A stretch of 64,000 bases of DNA from JAZRZI01 sp045601325 (lineage in GTDB: Bacteria; Bacillota_I; Bacilli_A; RFN20; CAG-826), in assembly GCA_045601325.1 (NCBI GenBank), contig JAZRZI010000021.1:42360-106359 (forward strand). Direction: 5' to 3'. The notes under the pieces were generated by a model. The model did no database searches, was not told the DNA's origin, and was given only the letters and a program-made list of their open reading frames with translations. Within the stretch, counting starts at the first letter, position 1, and every line of letters begins with the position of its first letter. Positions 27,705-37,668 of the stretch are shown piece after piece. The translations under genes and the position numbers were made by a program.

Positions 27705-29494
27705 TAGTTGCCTCCTTCCACTTCTTTTTCTAATTGTTGTAAATAAACCATCTTCTTATATGTTTCAGATGATTTTAATAAGTTTTCATGGGTGTCAAAA
27801 GCTTCAACATATCCTTGATTCAAAACAATGATGCGATCCATCTTTGAAATTGTTGAAACACGTGAAGCAATTACAATAGTTGTTTTGCCTGCACGTTTTT
27901 CATTTATATTTTTCAAAACTTGTTCTTCCGTCTTAACATCAACTGCGCTAACAGAATCATCAAGAATCATAATAGGAGCGTCTTTAATAAAGGCGCGTGC
28001 AATAGAAACACGTTGTTTTTGGCCACCTGAGAGAGTTACACCACGTTCTCCAGTTACTGTTTCATATTTATCTTTAAAACCTTCGATATCGTCTTTAACG
28101 CACGCGAAATCAGCGGCATCAATAATCTCGTTATCTTTTAAATCGCAGTTTGAAAAAGCAATATTGTTTTTAATCGTGTCAGAGAATAAGAAATTATCTT
28201 GTGGAACATAAGCAATATTCTCTCTAACTGAGTTTATGTCTAAAGACATAATATCTTTTCCATCAATAAAAATCGTGTTTTCATCGACATTATAAAGTCT
28301 TAATAAAACATTAACTAACGATGTTTTTCCACTACCAATTTTTCCTACAATACCAATCTTTTCTCCAGCATTAATCTTAAGATTAATATCATGCAAGCCA
28401 CAGAATTTTTTAGTTTTATAGAAAAATGAGAAATTCTTAATTTCTATTTCTCCTTTACAATCCTCTAACATTATTGCGTTTTCTGGATTTTTAATATCTT
28501 CAGGCTGATGCAAGAAATCTGTAATACGTTTTAAGGAGGCCTTTCCTCTTGAACGCATATTAATAATTTGACCCATCGCAATAAGAGGCCAAACAAGCGA
28601 ATCAAAATAACCAATAAATTCGACAAGCATTTCAGGTTTTAAATTAAATTTATAGCCAAACAAGATTGCGCTTTCGGATGTAATAGATTGATAGACAAAG
28701 TAGCCACCTAAGCCCAAAATCAAACAGCAGATGAGTCCGCATAAAATTTCGATAAGAACATCAAAAATAACCGCTACTCTTACGAAATCAATATTCACAT
28801 CTTTATTCTTTCTAGCTACTTTAGCAAAAGCGTGAATTTCTTTGTTTTCTTTAACGAAAGCCTTAATAACTCTAATACCAGTAAAGTTTTCTTGTGAGAA
28901 ATCATACAAGGAATCGAATGCTTGTTGTCTTAATTCCCATTTTTTGGACATGAATTTTTCAGCAAGAGCGCCCCATAAAACAATAAGTAAGACAGGTATC
29001 AAAGTTACAATAGTTAATGGCAAAGTTAGTCTAAACATTTTAAACAATGTAAGTATAGTTAGGAAAATACCATCGAACAGCATTATCGTTCCCCATCCTA
29101 AATATTCTTCAACTGTTTCAATGTCGCTTGTAAACCAAGCCATGACATTACCAACCTTATTATCATGATAATAAGAAAGTGATAGTCTTTCGCTTTTTAA
29201 GAACATATCATGACGAATATCTGCTTCAATTTTGCTAGATGCTTTGAAAATAGTAAATCTCCAACACACTCTTCCTAAAAACATAGTTAAACCCACGACC
29301 AAAGTAATCCCGATTGCTTTAAGCATTTGAGATTCAATATCTACTGGTTGCTCTTTAATGATCTTAACAATTAAAGCTAACTGTTCAGGTATTAGGAGTT
29401 GCACATAATCAACCGCAATAAGGGCGACAATTCCTATCAAGAACAAAAACCAATATTTTAAATAATATTTTCTTAAGTATTTATTGGAAAACAT
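27704..29494 (-). CDS. ABC exporter half-transporter, degenerate NBD
   Basis: 596 aa with six membrane helices and an ATPase domain: Walker A GKIGSGKTS, signature LSGGQKQR, Walker B MILDDSVSAVD. The residue after Walker B is Asp instead of the catalytic Glu, and the switch position reads ASRVSTI without His, so this site should hydrolyse ATP poorly. That asymmetry is typical of heterodimeric exporters. recJ ends 3 bp upstream. Confidence 0.9.
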   Translation of the reverse strand: MFSNKYLRKYYLKYWFLFLIGIVALIAVDYVQLLIPEQLALIVKIIKEQPVDIESQMLKAIGITLVVGLTMFLGRVCWRFTIFKASSKIEADIRHDMFLKSERLSLSYYHDNKVGNVMAWFTSDIETVEEYLGWGTIMLFDGIFLTILTLFKMFRLTLPLTIVTLIPVLLIVLWGALAEKFMSKKWELRQQAFDSLYDFSQENFTGIRVIKAFVKENKEIHAFAKVARKNKDVNIDFVRVAVIFDVLIEILCGLICCLILGLGGYFVYQSITSESAILFGYKFNLKPEMLVEFIGYFDSLVWPLIAMGQIINMRSRGKASLKRITDFLHQPEDIKNPENAIMLEDCKGEIEIKNFSFFYKTKKFCGLHDINLKINAGEKIGIVGKIGSGKTSLVNVLLRLYNVDENTIFIDGKDIMSLDINSVRENIAYVPQDNFLFSDTIKNNIAFSNCDLKDNEIIDAADFACVKDDIEGFKDKYETVTGERGVTLSGGQKQRVSIARAFIKDAPIMILDDSVSAVDVKTEEQVLKNINEKRAGKTTIVIASRVSTISKMDRIIVLNQGYVEAFDTHENLLKSSETYKKMVYLQQLEKEVEGGN

Positions 29495-29497
29495 AAT

Positions 29498-31063
29498 CTA
29501 TTGCTCGCTTTTAGAAAGAGTTTTAATTAAAAACTCAGTTGTGTTATATCCTTTGTATGAATTGATTCTTAAATTACCTGTAATATCAATAAATTGATAT
29601 TGAGAAACATATTCTTTGCTAAAATTAAATCCTGTTATTCTACTTGATTGACCAATAGGTGACAAAATGTGTTCATTGGTTTTTGAATAACGTAAGGAAT
29701 ATGTATTAATGTGTTCGATAAGCAATAATGGAGTAGGCCAATTTTCACCAAATGGCGAAAATGATTTAATCAAATTGTAGTTGTCTAAAGAAATATCGAT
29801 TAAACCAAAAGGAATAGTCTTCTTAATAGGCTTTACAATTGGATGGCTAGCGCAATATTCTTCGAACATAGAGTAGAATTTATCGAATTGATCGACAGAT
29901 ACTGTGCATCCACCCGCTAATGCATGACCACCAAAGGCGGATAATGTATCTTTAATTTCGTTGAATGCATCAACAACATTAAAACCTTCAGGAGCGCGGC
30001 AAGAACCTTTGTAAGAAGTACCAGAGTTATCTAAAGTTAAAACAATAGTAGGGATTTGATACTTTGAACAAATGTGATTTGCTACAAGACCTAATAGGCC
30101 TTCTTTGATATCAGTTTTATAAATAACAAATTTTTGTTTTGAATCTATTTCGGGAACAGATTCAATGCATTCCTTTGATATATTTTTACGTTCTTCATTG
30201 ATATTATTTAGCCAATCTATGTAGTTTAATATTTTTTCTCTGTTTTCTGACACGAATAATTGAACAACATTATTTACTTCGGTGTTTTCTATTAAACGTC
30301 CGACAGCATTTATTTTCGGAGCTATTTTCATGCCAATTGTAGTTTCGTTATAAGGTTCGTCTTCTTTCAATAAGTCAAATTGCAAAAACTCACCATTGAC
30401 ATAATTTCCAAAGACAAGTCTTAAAAGATTTCTGTTATAGAGTTTAAGAGGCATCATATCTGAAACAATAGAAACGGAGGCTAGTGTTGATAAATATTTA
30501 TCAAACCTTCCTAAAAATTCTAAAGAGAAAATGAAAGCAACCATCGCTCCACTGGTTGAAATTTCTCCCAAATTTGAAACGGTTGGATGAAGTATCTTAT
30601 CAGCATATGGTAATGTTTCTTGAGTGCTATGATGGTCTAAAATCACCACATTTACACCATGATCTTTTAAATATTTGATTGGTTCAAATGCTGAAATGCC
30701 GTTATCAACAGTAATAACTAATCCATATCCTTTTTCTACAATTTCAATTGATTTATTGAGGGTTAAACCATATCCATCGAGATATCTACTTGGAATATAA
30801 TAATCAACGTGAACATTAATATAGGAAAACATCTTGACCAAAATCGATGTTCCCATAATGCCATCAGCATCATAGTCTCCATAGATAAATATCTTTTTAT
30901 TTTGATCGATAGCGTTCTTTACAAAACCGCTAACATCTTTAACGTTTGAAAAATTATGGCCTTCTAAAAAGTTATTTTCATCGACATTAAAGTTGATACT
31001 CTTATAAGTATTTTCATCGATTTCATAAAATTCAAGTAAACGTTCGAATAATGTCTTAGCCAT
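29498..31063 (-). CDS. recJ: Single-strand DNA exonuclease RecJ (DHH family)
   Basis: 521 aa. DHH motifs: IYGDYDADGIMGTS, VVILDHHSTQETLP, IVSDMMPL; DHHA1 block with GSCRAPEGFNVVDAF and AFGGHALAGGCTV; then an OB-like C-terminal domain (RITGFNFSKEYVSQYQFIDITGNL). RecJ trims 5' ends in recombination and mismatch repair. It is slightly shorter than the common ~560 aa. The ATG lies 12 bases after the secDF terminator hairpin and has no Shine-Dalgarno sequence. Confidence 0.88.
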   Translation of the reverse strand: MAKTLFERLLEFYEIDENTYKSINFNVDENNFLEGHNFSNVKDVSGFVKNAIDQNKKIFIYGDYDADGIMGTSILVKMFSYINVHVDYYIPSRYLDGYGLTLNKSIEIVEKGYGLVITVDNGISAFEPIKYLKDHGVNVVILDHHSTQETLPYADKILHPTVSNLGEISTSGAMVAFIFSLEFLGRFDKYLSTLASVSIVSDMMPLKLYNRNLLRLVFGNYVNGEFLQFDLLKEDEPYNETTIGMKIAPKINAVGRLIENTEVNNVVQLFVSENREKILNYIDWLNNINEERKNISKECIESVPEIDSKQKFVIYKTDIKEGLLGLVANHICSKYQIPTIVLTLDNSGTSYKGSCRAPEGFNVVDAFNEIKDTLSAFGGHALAGGCTVSVDQFDKFYSMFEEYCASHPIVKPIKKTIPFGLIDISLDNYNLIKSFSPFGENWPTPLLLIEHINTYSLRYSKTNEHILSPIGQSSRITGFNFSKEYVSQYQFIDITGNLRINSYKGYNTTEFLIKTLSKSEQ

Positions 31064-31067
31064 AGTT

Positions 31068-31095
31068 ATTTAAAAGGCTACCTGAAGGTAGCCAT
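31068..31095 (-). terminator. secDF terminator
   Basis: GGCTACC (31076-31082), loop, GGTAGCC (31087-31093), then TTTTAAAT on the minus strand. The recJ start follows at once, so read-through would be needed to express recJ from the secDF promoter. Confidence 0.7.
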
Positions 31096-31100
31096 ATCAA

Positions 31101-33749
31101 TTAGTCGTTAATACCAATGAACACTGCTTCTTCAGGTTCAGCTGATTTTTGTGTACTAATATTTTTGTTTCCTTTTGATTTTTTCTTCTTAGGAGTTCCT
31201 TTACGTTTGAACAATTTAAAGAAGAATTGAGCGATAGGCATCAACAATGTACGGATCATAAAGAAGATGACTGGGCAACCTACAGCAATTGTTGCAAATA
31301 AAGAGGATGACATATATGTTGCATTAGTCATAGCGAAGAATAATACGCCAAGAATGAACATACATACAGAGAGATCTTTTAATGTATCACTTGATGATGC
31401 TGTTGATTTTATAGAAAGTTCATTTCTAGCTTCAACACTATTGTCTCTGTTCTTGGTTTCGTAGAACATTTCTTTATCTCTATTTGCAATAACAATTGAA
31501 ACGATTAAAGAGAATAAAGCGAATAACGGGAAGCAAGCAAGGGCCATTTGAGTTACTGGCAATCTTGTTAAACAAACAACGCCAAGAATAATTGTTGGAG
31601 CAACCACAGAAAGAGCAAGAGTTGCTAAACCACGAGATAATCCATATCTTAATGAGAGATAAACAACCGTAATTGCAATAGCAACTGCTGTGCCTAAAAC
31701 GATTGGTCCGATTTTAATAGAAGCAGTGATGTCTTTATAAACTCTTGATGTCTTTAAAGTCATTGTAGCTTTGCTATCAATATCTAATTCAGAGATTGCG
31801 GAAGATAAGACAACATTAATTTTGTCATCAATTTCAGCTATTTCATCAGTTTTAAATGTAGCATTCCAATCTTCGGTAATATTCTTATCTAAAGTTATAA
31901 CAAAGAAATAATGGTCAACGTCTTCGCTTTCAACGATTTCGCAATAACCTTGTGGGGTTGTAAATGATTCAACACACTCATTTAATGCAACGGCATTATC
32001 TTTATCACCTTCTTCATAGACCATCATATTTGAAAGAATAGATTCTCTAATGAAACTTTCTGATAAAGCTGAGTTAGATGTTGTTGTTTCAACATAAATT
32101 TGAGTTGGGTTGACATCACCTTTGCCACGATATGTTTGTCCACCATTTAAAGAGGTGAAAGTAATTAATCCTGCAACAGAAGCAACAAATAAGACTAAAG
32201 CAGCAATACCGGCTGGTTTCTTTTTAGCTGTGAAGTCAACATCAGCATTTTCACCAAAATAAGATTGTTTTTCTTCGTTAATGAGATTTGGAACTTTACT
32301 CTCAGTAATTCCAAAATGGGAATATTTATTAATCATGCAAGTAGCATTTGTTAATAACCACATCATTCCTCTAAATAGTAAGAGGTTAAGAGCGATGGAA
32401 GCTAAACCACCAATGACTGTAATAGCAGCAAATGTTCTCATTGTTGTGCCACCAAATACGTAGCTTAATGCACCAATAAGGATTAAAGCAACGTTAATGT
32501 CAACAATAGCTAAAGTAGATTTTTTAGCAGCTTCAGCATTTGCTTTCTTCAAAGTTCTACCTTTATAAGCTTCTTCTTTAAGCTTCCAGCAATAGACAAC
32601 ACCACTTGTAATTGATGCAAGAGCAACTGCAATTAGGGCAACAATGCCGAACAATGAGAATTCAGCGGAGAACCAAACAACAGAGCAAGCACCTACAAAT
32701 AATGACAATAAAGTATTGGTTAAGATAGTAATACTGCCAAGTTTGAGCCATAAACCTATGAACAAAGTTATAGCAACGATAGAAAGAATAGTTGCGATAA
32801 GAACTGGTCCAACAGCAATGAAGTCACCATTAACTAAAGATTCTAATTTAGCTGGTGAAGAAATTGCTTCTTCAAAGATGTTAGTAACTTTGTAATTGAG
32901 TTCACCAGAATTGATTAAGTTAACATAGAATCTTGCGTTAGCATAAGCTGTTTCTTTTTCTTTAACAGTGGCAACATTATCACCATTTCCATCTAAATTA
33001 ATTAATGAATAAAGTTTGTTGTTGTCATTATCTGGGAAATATTGAGATTCATCATCGGCTTCAACTCTGAATTTCATTAATAAATGTTCTTGAGCCTTAG
33101 CTTTGACCATTTCATCATCACTATTCAAAGCATCGAATGAACAAACTTCTTCGTCGAAGTCGTACCATAAATATAAATAATAAAGAGTAGATTCATTACC
33201 TTCGCTATCAGTGGTTGTTTCGCCAGCTTCGGTTTTGTTGTCTTTTTGTGCGTCACGGGCAACGCTTAATAATTGAGAATATTCACTGGAGGAAGTATCA
33301 ACAGGCAAAACAATTGCTGGATAAGTATTAACATCATCAATAAAAGCATCTTTACCCTCTTGTATGAAAGCATCAGGTAAAATGTATGTATCATAATTAG
33401 ATAAAGCTAAAGAACCATTGAATGATAAGTAAGTTGCAATTCTAGCATAATCAGAACTTGTTTCTTGGGATAAGATCAATTTGATTGTATCTTCACCTTG
33501 GATTTGAAGTTCGTATTGAGATACTTTTGCTAATTCCAATCTTCTAATCATTTCATCAGCAATTTCTTCTGCTGCGCCTTCTTCAAGTTCAGCATCTTCG
33601 TTTTCTTTATCGGAAATTCTAAATGTAATTTCACGACCATCTTGGAATTGAATGTTTGATGTAGTCTTAGCAAAAATTCCACCAAAAGATACTGCAACAA
33701 GTGCAATAGATGTCACTGCTAAGATAATGTAAGCCCATAATCTGCGCAT
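31101..33749 (-). CDS. secDF: Protein translocase SecDF (fused)
   Basis: 882-aa fusion of SecD and SecF, which use the proton gradient to pull preproteins out of the Sec channel. An N-terminal span is followed by the large P1 extracytoplasmic domain (residues 30-300), five spans, then a second single-span, smaller P4 loop (residues ~540-680) and five more spans. The cytoplasmic tail is strongly basic (RKGTPKKKKSKGNKN) before an acidic end. Conserved SecD motifs are diverged. AGGAGGAAAG precedes the ATG. Confidence 0.88.
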   Translation of the reverse strand: MRRLWAYIILAVTSIALVAVSFGGIFAKTTSNIQFQDGREITFRISDKENEDAELEEGAAEEIADEMIRRLELAKVSQYELQIQGEDTIKLILSQETSSDYARIATYLSFNGSLALSNYDTYILPDAFIQEGKDAFIDDVNTYPAIVLPVDTSSSEYSQLLSVARDAQKDNKTEAGETTTDSEGNESTLYYLYLWYDFDEEVCSFDALNSDDEMVKAKAQEHLLMKFRVEADDESQYFPDNDNNKLYSLINLDGNGDNVATVKEKETAYANARFYVNLINSGELNYKVTNIFEEAISSPAKLESLVNGDFIAVGPVLIATILSIVAITLFIGLWLKLGSITILTNTLLSLFVGACSVVWFSAEFSLFGIVALIAVALASITSGVVYCWKLKEEAYKGRTLKKANAEAAKKSTLAIVDINVALILIGALSYVFGGTTMRTFAAITVIGGLASIALNLLLFRGMMWLLTNATCMINKYSHFGITESKVPNLINEEKQSYFGENADVDFTAKKKPAGIAALVLFVASVAGLITFTSLNGGQTYRGKGDVNPTQIYVETTTSNSALSESFIRESILSNMMVYEEGDKDNAVALNECVESFTTPQGYCEIVESEDVDHYFFVITLDKNITEDWNATFKTDEIAEIDDKINVVLSSAISELDIDSKATMTLKTSRVYKDITASIKIGPIVLGTAVAIAITVVYLSLRYGLSRGLATLALSVVAPTIILGVVCLTRLPVTQMALACFPLFALFSLIVSIVIANRDKEMFYETKNRDNSVEARNELSIKSTASSSDTLKDLSVCMFILGVLFFAMTNATYMSSSLFATIAVGCPVIFFMIRTLLMPIAQFFFKLFKRKGTPKKKKSKGNKNISTQKSAEPEEAVFIGIND

Positions 33750-33849
33750 AATCTTTCCTCCTATGCGTATAAAAACACACGCGCAATACGCGTCTATGTA
33801 TAAGACTACTACAAAGTCATTATTATTTCAATAATAATATTAAATAAAC

Positions 33850-33876
33850 AAATAAAAAGCTTCGGTTAACCGAAGC
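33850..33876 (-). terminator. ruvAB operon terminator
   Basis: GCTTCGG and CCGAAGC with TTAA between them (33859-33876), followed on the minus strand by TTTTTATTTG. Confidence 0.85.
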
Positions 33877-33878
33877 AA

Positions 33879-34883
33879 TTAAAATAGTTTTTCTTGATGG
33901 ATGATTTTTAAATGTTTATAGGCCTTATCATTTGCAATTCTGCCACGAGGTGTTCGATCAATAAATCCTATTTGAATTAGATAAGGTTCATATACATCTT
34001 CAAGGTTCATAATTTCCTCACCTATTGCGCTAGCTAAAGTTTCCAAACCAACAGGACCGCCTTTGAACCTTTCAATTAAAGTTTCGAGATATTTTACATC
34101 AACATCATCCAAACCAATTTCATCAACTTTTAAAGCTGATAAAGCATACATTGCATCCTCTAATGTGATGTTTTCTTTGCCACTATAATTGGCAAAATCT
34201 CTTACTCTTCTAAATAATCTATTTGCAATACGTGGAGTTCCACGACTTCTCTTTGCTATTTCATAAGCAGCTTCTTTTGAAATGCCTGTATTAAACACTT
34301 TAGCTGTTCTAAGAACGATTTGTTCAACTTCATCAATATCATAAAATGATAATTTTTCTGTGATGCCAAATCTCGCTCTTAAAGGTGAACTTAAGTTACC
34401 AGCACGTGTTGTTGCACCAATTAATGTGAAAGGTGGCAAATCTAATGTAATAGCGCGACTTCCAGATTCTCTATTGATAACAACAGAAAACTTAAAATCT
34501 TCCATTGCGGTATATAAACTTTCTTCCACCACTCTAGGTAGGCGGTGTATTTCATCAATGAATAAAATATCACCAGGTTCAAGTTCTGATAGCAATGCAG
34601 CTAAATCACCTGTTTTTTCTAAGCTTGGTCCACTAGCCACATGAATATGAGAATGCATTTCATTTGCTACAACATCAGCAAGTGTTGTCTTTCCTAATCC
34701 AGGAGGGCCATATAAAAGAATATGATCAAGAGACTCTTCTCTATGAAGAGCAGCACCAATGAAGATTTCTAAATTCTTTTTCAAATCTTTTTGACCAACA
34801 TATTCTTTTAATGTCTGAGGTCTTAATGATAGTTCTTCTTGTTTATCTTGGGAACATGGATTGGCATCGAGTAATCTAGACAT
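33879..34883 (-). CDS. ruvB: Holliday junction helicase RuvB
   Basis: 334-aa AAA+ motor that drives branch migration with RuvA. Seen: LRPQTLKEYVGQ, Walker A GPPGLGKTT, Walker B LFIDEIHRL, sensor 1 GATTRAGNLSSPLRARFG, sensor 2 RSRGTPRIANRL, and a winged-helix end with DRTPRGRIA. It starts 8 bp after ruvA. Confidence 0.97.
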   Translation of the reverse strand: MSRLLDANPCSQDKQEELSLRPQTLKEYVGQKDLKKNLEIFIGAALHREESLDHILLYGPPGLGKTTLADVVANEMHSHIHVASGPSLEKTGDLAALLSELEPGDILFIDEIHRLPRVVEESLYTAMEDFKFSVVINRESGSRAITLDLPPFTLIGATTRAGNLSSPLRARFGITEKLSFYDIDEVEQIVLRTAKVFNTGISKEAAYEIAKRSRGTPRIANRLFRRVRDFANYSGKENITLEDAMYALSALKVDEIGLDDVDVKYLETLIERFKGGPVGLETLASAIGEEIMNLEDVYEPYLIQIGFIDRTPRGRIANDKAYKHLKIIHQEKLF

Positions 34884-34891
34884 ATAAAAAC

Positions 34892-35455
34892 CTACTTCTT
34901 CTTAAGTTCGTTTAATTTTGTGAGAGCAATTCTGAGAATTTCTTCCGGAGTTGCATTTGGTTCGTTTATAGTTGCAAGCACTCTTTCGATAGCAGCACCT
35001 TTAAATCCCATTTCTTTGAGAGCATCACTGACATCATCATAAACAGTTGGGTCTCCTTTTGTACCGGTTAATTGTCCTTTTAAATCAAGAATAATTTGTG
35101 CGGCTGCTTTTCCACCGATACCAGGCAACTTTTTAAGGAAAGTAACATTGTTACTTGCAATAGCGTTAACAACTTGTTCAGGTGTTGTAGCGGATAATGC
35201 CCCAATAGCAGTTTTTGGTCCTAAACCTTTTACTTTAATAAGAGATAAGAATACCTTCTTTTCATCTTCGGTTCTAAAGCCTACAAGGTATTGTTCATCC
35301 TCTCTAACTACGTTATATGTGTAAACAAGTACCTCATCACCAATAACGTATTCATCAATATGGGAGACTAAAACTTGATATCCAACATCGTGAACATCAA
35401 TGATGACGGTATCTTCGTCGATATTACTAACTTTTCCTCTTAAGAAATAAATCAT
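34892..35455 (-). CDS. ruvA: Holliday junction protein RuvA
   Basis: 187 aa: OB fold (VIIDVHDVGYQVLVS), tandem helix-hairpin-helix motifs (LIKVKGLGPKTAIGAL and LKKLPGIGGKAAAQIILDLKG), and the C-terminal RuvB-binding domain (ALKEMGFKGAAIERVLA). AGGAGGAAC lies upstream, just after the stop of a small 32-codon ORF. Confidence 0.96.
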   Translation of the reverse strand: MIYFLRGKVSNIDEDTVIIDVHDVGYQVLVSHIDEYVIGDEVLVYTYNVVREDEQYLVGFRTEDEKKVFLSLIKVKGLGPKTAIGALSATTPEQVVNAIASNNVTFLKKLPGIGGKAAAQIILDLKGQLTGTKGDPTVYDDVSDALKEMGFKGAAIERVLATINEPNATPEEILRIALTKLNELKKK

Positions 35456-35466
35456 AATTGTTCCTC

Positions 35467-35565
35467 CTATTGATATATTCCAATGAAAACAAACACAAAT
35501 ATAATCGCAATGACTGCTGCAATTAAAGAACTTAAAATAGCAATTTCAACTCTGCGCCTGTTCAT
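35467..35565 (-). CDS. 32-aa single-span membrane peptide
   Basis: A short ORF between nadE and ruvA: it begins MNRRRVEIAILSS and continues into a long hydrophobic helix (about residues 7-29) ending GIYQ, a positive-inside single-span topology. GAGGATAAAA precedes the ATG, the start lies 2 bp after the nadE stop, and the stop abuts ruvA's AGGAGG. The spacing and ribosome site support real translation. I do not recognise a family; its function is unknown. Confidence 0.55.
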   Translation of the reverse strand: MNRRRVEIAILSSLIAAVIAIIFVFVFIGIYQ

Positions 35566-35567
35566 TT

Positions 35568-36305
35568 TTATCCTCTAATAAATTCTTTAGGTGTTGGGAT
35601 TGGCGATCTCTTGTGTTCACTAATTTTATGAAGATGTTCAATTCTTTGTTTAACAGCATCTGAAACGTCACCACCAAGCAAATAAGAATCTAAATCATTA
35701 TATGTAATGCCCATTTCACCTTCATCTGTTTGTCCCTCAAACAAGCCTGCAGAAGGTATTCTTTCGGCAAGATTGTTAGAAACACCTAATATTTTGGCAG
35801 CTTCCACTACTTCTGATTTTGTCAAATAAACGATAGGTAACAAATCAGCTGCACCATCACCATATTTAGTAAAGTATCCAGTGTATCTTTCATCCATATT
35901 ATCAGTACCAAGTACCAATCCACGATGTTTTTGAGCGTAAGCATAAAGAATAGACATTCTAATTCTAACCTTAAGGTTAGATAATGTGGAAATGTCAAGT
36001 TCATGACCAATAGAAATGAATTTTTCTTTTAAAGAATGATAAGCTTCAGTTGCATCAATAACCAAGTAGTTAAGATCTAATTGGTTCGCTAAATCTAGGG
36101 CATCTTTTAAATCATTTGGATTAGATTCTATCGGCATCATAATGCACATTAACTTATCTTTGCCAACCGCTTTTTTAGTTAAAGAAGCAACAAGTGATGA
36201 ATCAACACCACCAGAAAGACCTAGGACATAGGTATTCATGCCTGTAGATTGCAAATAATCTTTTATAAAAGATTCGATTTCGTTTAAATATTCATTAAGT
36301 TTCAT
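35568..36305 (-). CDS. nadE: NAD synthetase (ammonia-dependent)
   Basis: 245 aa. The ATP-pyrophosphatase P-loop LGLSGGVDSSL is near residue 30, LGTDNMDERYTGYFTKYGDGAADLLPI lies mid-protein, and PSAGLFEGQTDEGEMGITY near the end is the family's adenylate/NaAD segment. No glutaminase domain is present, so ammonia is the likely nitrogen donor. It amidates deamido-NAD made by the NadD domain encoded at 9064-10143. It follows obgE by 2 bp. Confidence 0.95.
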   Translation of the reverse strand: MKLNEYLNEIESFIKDYLQSTGMNTYVLGLSGGVDSSLVASLTKKAVGKDKLMCIMMPIESNPNDLKDALDLANQLDLNYLVIDATEAYHSLKEKFISIGHELDISTLSNLKVRIRMSILYAYAQKHRGLVLGTDNMDERYTGYFTKYGDGAADLLPIVYLTKSEVVEAAKILGVSNNLAERIPSAGLFEGQTDEGEMGITYNDLDSYLLGGDVSDAVKQRIEHLHKISEHKRSPIPTPKEFIRG

Positions 36306-36307
36306 AG

Positions 36308-37585
36308 CTATCTCACATAATCAAAAGAAAAATCATCCAATATGACTGTATCTCCATCCTGGGCCCCCATATTTTCTAAGGCATCATCAATACGTAATTT
36401 TCTTAATCTCGACATTAAAAGCATCATACCTTCATCGGTTGATATATTTGTCATACGATAGAATTTAATAATTTTTTCACCAGTAATTCGCCATTCGCGT
36501 TTACCAGTCTTTTGAATTTCAAATTCTTTTTGTTCTTCATCTAAAGTATAGATCTTATGGTCTAATTCTTGTTCTTCTTCTGCGTAAAGAGGGAACAAAG
36601 GTGTTGATTCAATCAAATCAGCGCATTTATATATGAGTTCATCAATGCCTTCCTCTGTCAATGCAGATATTGGAATGACATCACATTTAGTATGTGCTTT
36701 AAACTCTTCTAATCTTTCTAATGCACCATCTTCATCCATTTTACTAGCCACTATTATTTGTGGTCTTTTATCCAAACCAAAACCATAATTTTTAAGTTCT
36801 TGGTTAATAACAACAAAATCATTATATGGATCTCTACTAGATTCGCCCATATCGATTATATGAACAATAACACGACATCTTTCAATGTGTCTTAGGAATT
36901 GAAGGCCAAGGCCTTTTCCTAAATGAGCGCCTTCGATAAGTCCTGGCAAATCCGCCATGACAAAAGAACGTTTATCCTTAGTATTAACAACTCCTAGATT
37001 TGGAACAATAGTTGTAAAAGGATAATCTGCTATTTCAGGTCTTGCTGCTGAAACAACACTTAAAAGTGTTGATTTTCCAACACTAGGATAACCAACTAGA
37101 CCAACATCAGCTAATAGTTTAAGTTCAAGAATTAATCTTTTAGATTCTCCTGGCTCACCATTTTCTGCAATTTTAGGACATCTATTGGTCGGAGACTTAA
37201 AACAGCTATTGCCTCTTCCACCTCTTCCACCTTTAGCGACTCTTATAATTTTTCCATCTTCGTTTAAATCACCAACAAAAACATGGCCTTCTTCTTCAAA
37301 AATAACAGTACCGACTGGAACTTCCACAATCATATCTTGTGCATTACATCCGTACTGATTCTTAATATCTCCTTTTTCTCCGTCTGCACCTATGAAAGCC
37401 TTAGAGTGTCTGAAGTTGAATAAAGTATTAACTTTGCTATTTGCTTTTAGATAAATAGATGCACCACGACCACCATTACCACCAGCAGGTCCGCCTTTAG
37501 CGATATATTTTTCATGTAAAAAAGCAATGGCGCCATTGCCACCTTTTCCACTTCTAACTTCAATAATTGCTCTATCAATGAACAT
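36308..37585 (-). CDS. obgE: GTPase Obg
   Basis: 425-aa ribosome-assembly and stress GTPase. The glycine-rich Obg fold (GKGGNGAIAFLHEKYIAKGGPAGGNGGRG) covers residues 1-158; the G domain has G1 GYPSVGKST, G3 DLPGLIEGA and G4 SKMD; the C-terminal OCT domain (GKREWRITGEKIIKFYRMTN) is present, as in Firmicutes. GAGGT precedes the ATG. Confidence 0.97.
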   Translation of the reverse strand: MFIDRAIIEVRSGKGGNGAIAFLHEKYIAKGGPAGGNGGRGASIYLKANSKVNTLFNFRHSKAFIGADGEKGDIKNQYGCNAQDMIVEVPVGTVIFEEEGHVFVGDLNEDGKIIRVAKGGRGGRGNSCFKSPTNRCPKIAENGEPGESKRLILELKLLADVGLVGYPSVGKSTLLSVVSAARPEIADYPFTTIVPNLGVVNTKDKRSFVMADLPGLIEGAHLGKGLGLQFLRHIERCRVIVHIIDMGESSRDPYNDFVVINQELKNYGFGLDKRPQIIVASKMDEDGALERLEEFKAHTKCDVIPISALTEEGIDELIYKCADLIESTPLFPLYAEEEQELDHKIYTLDEEQKEFEIQKTGKREWRITGEKIIKFYRMTNISTDEGMMLLMSRLRKLRIDDALENMGAQDGDTVILDDFSFDYVR

Positions 37586-37605
37586 TTTGAAAATACCTCA
37601 TATGT

Positions 37606-37611
37606 ATTATA
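37606..37611 (-). promoter_or_regulatory. obgE -10 element
   Basis: TATAAT on the minus strand about 20 bp before the obgE ATG, just downstream of the rpmA terminator. The -35 is not clear. Confidence 0.4.
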
Positions 37612-37619
37612 CATACATA

Positions 37620-37650
37620 AATAAAAAAAGACCACAAATAATGTGGTCTT
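37620..37650 (-). terminator. rplU-prp-rpmA terminator
   Basis: AAGACCACA and TGTGGTCTT form a 9-bp stem followed on the minus strand by TTTTTTTATTTATG. Confidence 0.9.
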
Positions 37651-37668
37651 ATCTGAATAAAATTTTAA

